8,791 nucleotides of DNA. It comes from CAZLBV01 sp964557845. Lineage in GTDB: Bacteria > Acidobacteriota > Aminicenantia > Aminicenantales > Aminicenantaceae. The translations under genes and the position numbers were made by a program. The notes under the pieces are model-generated. The model saw only the letters and a program-made list of their open reading frames with translations. It had not been told where the DNA came from and ran no database searches. Shown here in pieces: positions 5,959 through 8,791 of this stretch (positions within the stretch are counted from its first letter, which is position 1; each line of letters begins with the position of its first letter). The DNA lies in the NCBI GenBank assembly GCA_964557845.1, contig CAZLBV010000079.1, positions 1 through 8,791 of the forward strand, written 5' to 3'.

Positions 5959-8124
5959 ATGACCAATTATAATATTACCTTAGAAATCAGCAACAGGCCT
6001 CTATCCATCGAGATAAATAAAATAGCCCGGCAAGCCGACGGCTCTGCACTGGTAAGGTATGGAGACACAGTAATGTTTGTCTCTGCTACCTCCAAAAGGG
6101 AAATGGATGATAAAAAACCATTCCTTCCTTTAACGGTTGATTACCGGGAAAATACCTATGCTTCCGGAAAAATACCGGGAGGATTTTTCAAACGTGAGGG
6201 AAGGCCTTCAGAAAGAGAGATCCTAATAAGCCGGTTAATAGACAGGCCTATTAGATCACTCTTCCCGGATGGTTATTTTGCCGAAACTCAGATAGTCGCC
6301 TTACTCCTTTCTGCTGATCAGGATAATGAACCCGACACTTTAGGGCTCATCGGTGCTTCCGCTTCTCTCTATTTTTCTGATATCCCTTTCAACAAACCGA
6401 TCGGAGCGGTTAAAGTGGGGATAGTTAATAATGAAATCATAATCAATCCTACCAGAACCCAGCTAAAAGAAAGCACTTTAAATATGGTGGTGGTAGGAAA
6501 TGAAGACGGCTTGGTGATCGTTGAAGCCGGAGGAATGGAAGTCAGCGAAGATAAAATTTCAGAGGCTGTCCTATTCGCCCAGGACCCGATTCAAAAAATC
6601 ATCCAAGCCCAAAAAGACCTTTTCAGCAGCCTGGGTATTGTTAAAAGAGAATTTGTTCCTTTAGATCTGAATACCGATAAATATAATCAGATCAAACAGT
6701 CAGTTGAAAATGACCTTCTCCATGCCATTACCTTCCCGGGGAAAAAAGCCAGTGAAGAAAAAATAAAATCAATCCTCGACAATCTCATTTCAGAAATCCC
6801 TGAAGACAATGAAGATGAGGTCAAGATAACCAAAGAAATTTTCTATCAAATACAAAAAGAAACAGTCCGGAATTACATCTTAAACCAAGGCAAGCGGACC
6901 GATGGAAGGGATTTTGATAAAATTCGTGATATTTCGATCGAAATCGGTTATCTGCCCCGGACACATGGCTCTTCTCTTTTTACAAGGGGAGAAACTCAAT
7001 GTTTAGCTACGGTAACACTCGGAACTTTTGAGGATGTCCAAAGACTGGACGGCCTGGGAGAAGAGAGCGAGAAGAGGTTTATGCTTCACTATAATTTTCC
7101 ACCCTTCAGTGTAGGAGAAGTTGCTTTTCTCCGCGGTCCGGGAAGAAGAGAAATCGGCCATGGAGCTTTAGCAGAAAAAGCTATCCTTCCATCTATCCCG
7201 GATGAAGAGGATTTTCCCTACACCATCCGTATTGTCTCCGATATCATGGAATCGAACGGCTCTTCTTCAATGGCAACTGTATGCGGGGGCGTATTAGCCT
7301 TGATGGATGCAGGAGTTCCTCTATCCATGGTAGTCGGAGGGATCGCCATGGGTCTAGTCAATGAAGGTGAAAAATATGCTATTTTGACCGATATTGCCGG
7401 CCTCGAAGACCATTTTGGGGATATGGATCTTAAAGTTGCAGGAACAGAAAAAGGAATTACTGCAATTCAATTAGATCTTAAAATACCCAGCATTTCCTTT
7501 AATATCTTCAGAGAAGCTCTGGAAAAAGCGAGAAATGCCCGTATTCAAGTCCTGAATAAAATGAAAGAGGTTATTCCCCAACCCAGACCGGATATTTCCC
7601 CTTATGCGCCCAGAATAGTCAATTTATTTATCAAACCTGAAAAAGTCAGTGAGGTGATAGGCCCAGCAGGAAAGATCATAAAAAAGATCATAGCAGAAAC
7701 CGGAGCTAAAATAGATATCGAAGAAACAGGAAAGATCACAATCGCATCAACCGATATGCTGGCCGTTGAGAAAGCCAAACAGATGATAAAAGATATCACC
7801 TTGGAAGCTGAGATCGGAAAAACCTATGAAGGGAAGGTCGTCCGGATTGAAGATTATGGTGCCTTCATTGAGATTCTTCCCAATGTTGACGGGTTGCTCC
7901 ATGTATCTGAGATCGCTCATAGCAGGATCCGTAATGTCAGAGATGTTCTTAAATTGGGACAGATAGTAAAGGTGAAAGTTATTTCCATCGACGAAAATTA
8001 TAAAGTCAGGTTAAGCAAAAAAGCCTTGGAAACAAATAATTCCGAACATTCTGGCGATAACCAACCTTATCCTAAGAAAAAATATTTTTCCAATGATCGT
8101 TTCAAAAGAAAAAACTATAAATAG
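5959..8124 (+). CDS. pnp: polyribonucleotide nucleotidyltransferase (PNPase)
   Basis: PNPase degrades RNA from the 3' end using phosphate, releasing nucleoside diphosphates, and can run in reverse to add tails; it works as a trimer in the cytoplasm. At 721 aa the length is typical and all domains are present: first RNase PH domain (about 10-145, with FFKREGRPSEREILISR at 76-92), helical linker (about 150-300), second RNase PH domain (about 312-545), KH domain (about 552-612, with GPAGKIIKKI at 568-577) and S1 domain (about 619-688). The active-site segment GLEDHFGDMDLKVAGT (481-496) gives D484, D490 and K492, and GSSSMATVCGG (434-444) supplies the phosphate-binding serines. The last 18 residues are strongly basic and may add RNA contact. 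The ATG at 5959 follows rpsO by 20 nt; the Shine-Dalgarno sequence is weak (AGG at 5943-5945, 13 nt away), suggesting coupling to rpsO translation. I see no terminator between pnp and the pseudopilin gene. Confidence 0.97.
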   Translation: MTNYNITLEISNRPLSIEINKIARQADGSALVRYGDTVMFVSATSKREMDDKKPFLPLTVDYRENTYASGKIPGGFFKREGRPSEREILISRLIDRPIRSLFPDGYFAETQIVALLLSADQDNEPDTLGLIGASASLYFSDIPFNKPIGAVKVGIVNNEIIINPTRTQLKESTLNMVVVGNEDGLVIVEAGGMEVSEDKISEAVLFAQDPIQKIIQAQKDLFSSLGIVKREFVPLDLNTDKYNQIKQSVENDLLHAITFPGKKASEEKIKSILDNLISEIPEDNEDEVKITKEIFYQIQKETVRNYILNQGKRTDGRDFDKIRDISIEIGYLPRTHGSSLFTRGETQCLATVTLGTFEDVQRLDGLGEESEKRFMLHYNFPPFSVGEVAFLRGPGRREIGHGALAEKAILPSIPDEEDFPYTIRIVSDIMESNGSSSMATVCGGVLALMDAGVPLSMVVGGIAMGLVNEGEKYAILTDIAGLEDHFGDMDLKVAGTEKGITAIQLDLKIPSISFNIFREALEKARNARIQVLNKMKEVIPQPRPDISPYAPRIVNLFIKPEKVSEVIGPAGKIIKKIIAETGAKIDIEETGKITIASTDMLAVEKAKQMIKDITLEAEIGKTYEGKVVRIEDYGAFIEILPNVDGLLHVSEIAHSRIRNVRDVLKLGQIVKVKVISIDENYKVRLSKKALETNNSEHSGDNQPYPKKKYFSNDRFKRKNYK

Positions 8125-8154
8125 AATACATTGAATTTTGAAAAGGGACCGGAA

Positions 8155-8676
8155 ATGTTCAAGTTATCCACCCGAAAGAAAGGCTTTACTCTAACAGAAT
8201 TACTGGTAGTAGTGGCCATCGCCGCTGTTCTGGCGGGCTTGGCGATCCCGCTGGCAAAGACTGCAGTCAAACGGGAAAAAGAGATCGAATTAAGACGAAA
8301 CCTGAGAACGATAAGGGAAGCTATAGATGCCTATAAGAAATTAGCAGATGAAAACAGAATAGAAACTGAAGATGATTCCGAAGGATATCCTCCTGATCTT
8401 GAAACTCTGGTTAAAGGAGTCGAGGTTCTGGTAGAAGAAGGAAGTGAAGAAGGCGAAAAAGAGGGAGGAACAAGAGATGCAGATGAAGATAGGAAAAAAC
8501 TCCAAAAATTTTTAAGAAGAATACCCAAGGACCCTATGACCAATTCTTATGATTGGGGATTGAGGGCTTATCAAGATGATCCTGATTCTACCAGCTGGAG
8601 CGGTGATAATGTGTACGATGTCTACACCCGAAGTCCCGGGACTGCTTTGGATGGAACAAAATACAGGGAATGGTAA
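8155..8676 (+). CDS. GspG-like type II secretion pseudopilin
   Basis: This is a prepilin-type protein of 173 aa from the chosen ATG. The leader is short and basic (MFKLSTRKKG), cleaved between G10 and F11 by prepilin peptidase. The mature end, FTLTELLVVVAIAAVLAGLA, has Glu at +5 and the hydrophobic helix that anchors and assembles the fibre. The helix continues into a charged stretch (EIELRRNLRTIREAIDAYKK). The globular part has YPPDLETLVKG, LRRIPKDPMT, and the C-terminal DDPDSTSWSGDNVYDVY and GTALDGTKYREW, which recall the C-terminal part of GspG major pseudopilins and related Acidobacteriota proteins. Residues about 95-115 are an unusual Glu/Asp/Gly-rich insertion. A TTG at 8131 would add 8 residues (181 aa), but AGGGA at 8144-8148 sits 6 nt before the ATG at 8155, so the ATG is preferred. 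It starts 30 nt after pnp and is followed 49 nt later by a second prepilin. A type IV pilus minor pilin is the alternative; the major/minor role is not settled. Confidence 0.88.
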   Translation: MFKLSTRKKGFTLTELLVVVAIAAVLAGLAIPLAKTAVKREKEIELRRNLRTIREAIDAYKKLADENRIETEDDSEGYPPDLETLVKGVEVLVEEGSEEGEKEGGTRDADEDRKKLQKFLRRIPKDPMTNSYDWGLRAYQDDPDSTSWSGDNVYDVYTRSPGTALDGTKYREW

Positions 8677-8725
8677 TGCCCATAATAAAAATAAACCTTA
8701 TATTTAATCGAACGGAATTGTAAAA

Positions 8726-8791
8726 ATGTTATCCTATATAAATCGAGATAAAACACAAAAAGGGTTCACTCTTATCGAACTCATCATTGTT
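8726..8791 (+). CDS. second prepilin-like protein, N-terminal fragment cut by window edge
   Basis: Only 22 codons are present, with no stop before the window ends. They read as a prepilin leader: a short charged start (MLSYINRDKTQKG), then a cleavage site KG before FTLIELIIV, with Glu at +5. This is the standard class III signal of type II secretion pseudopilins and type IV pilins. The ATG is preceded by a poor Shine-Dalgarno (CGGAA, 8713-8717). It follows the GspG-like gene by 49 nt on the same strand with no terminator seen, so the two probably belong to one secretion/pilus cluster running beyond the window. Which pseudopilin it is (H, I, J or another) cannot be told from this much. Confidence 0.8.
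   Translation, partial: MLSYINRDKTQKGFTLIELIIV

Noticed and set aside
7602..7799. 65-codon minus-strand open frame inside pnp
   Set aside because: It is antisense to the KH domain of pnp and mirrors its codon pattern; no start signals.
8331..8543. Ser-rich 70-codon minus-strand open frame inside the pseudopilin gene
   Set aside because: The serine runs are simply the antisense of the Glu-rich insertion; no start signals.
1..8791. CRISPR array, tRNA/rRNA genes, insertion sequences or a defence island
   Set aside because: No regularly spaced repeats, no cloverleaf or rRNA signature, no transposase or defence-type domain was seen; the genes are ordinary envelope, translation, RNA-decay and secretion genes.

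Overview
The window reads as a compact, AT-rich (roughly 40% GC by eye) chromosomal segment from a Gram-negative (diderm) bacterium. A Kdo transferase (WaaA/KdtA) implies lipopolysaccharide. The type II-style pseudopilin resembles, from memory, the GspG-like proteins of Acidobacteriota and neighbouring uncultured phyla such as Aminicenantota. That placement is a low-confidence inference; no search could be run.

Left half (195-4936, minus strand): a tightly packed four-gene run, transcribed leftwards in the order waaA (Kdo transferase), PAP2-family phosphatase, exported D-aminoacylase-type amidohydrolase, M23 metallopeptidase. Gaps are 4 nt or 26 nt, and the last junction is an ATGA stop/start overlap, so the run looks like one operon. 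All four products act at or outside the inner membrane. Together they suggest envelope work: Kdo addition to lipid A, removal of phosphate from a lipid carrier or lipid A, deacylation of N-acyl-D-amino acids, and peptidoglycan cleavage. A possible promoter lies just upstream of waaA, and a modest hairpin lies past the last gene.

The divergent intergenic region (4937-5124) separates this run from a rightward series. The series starts with a small, highly charged protein of unknown function (5125-5493), followed by the rpsO-pnp pair (ribosomal protein S15 and polynucleotide phosphorylase), a classic bacterial neighbourhood. Immediately after pnp come a complete GspG-like pseudopilin and the first 22 codons of a second prepilin-like protein, cut by the window edge. 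A type II secretion or type IV pilus-like gene cluster therefore probably continues to the right.

I saw no tRNA, rRNA, CRISPR array, insertion sequence, phage gene or plainly broken gene. I also found no convincing evidence of a wholly new system. The points most worth a second look are the charged unknown protein beside rpsO, the acidic insertion in the pseudopilin, the coupled amidohydrolase/M23 pair, the mixed Tat/lipoprotein signal, and an 18-bp perfect palindrome at the left edge.
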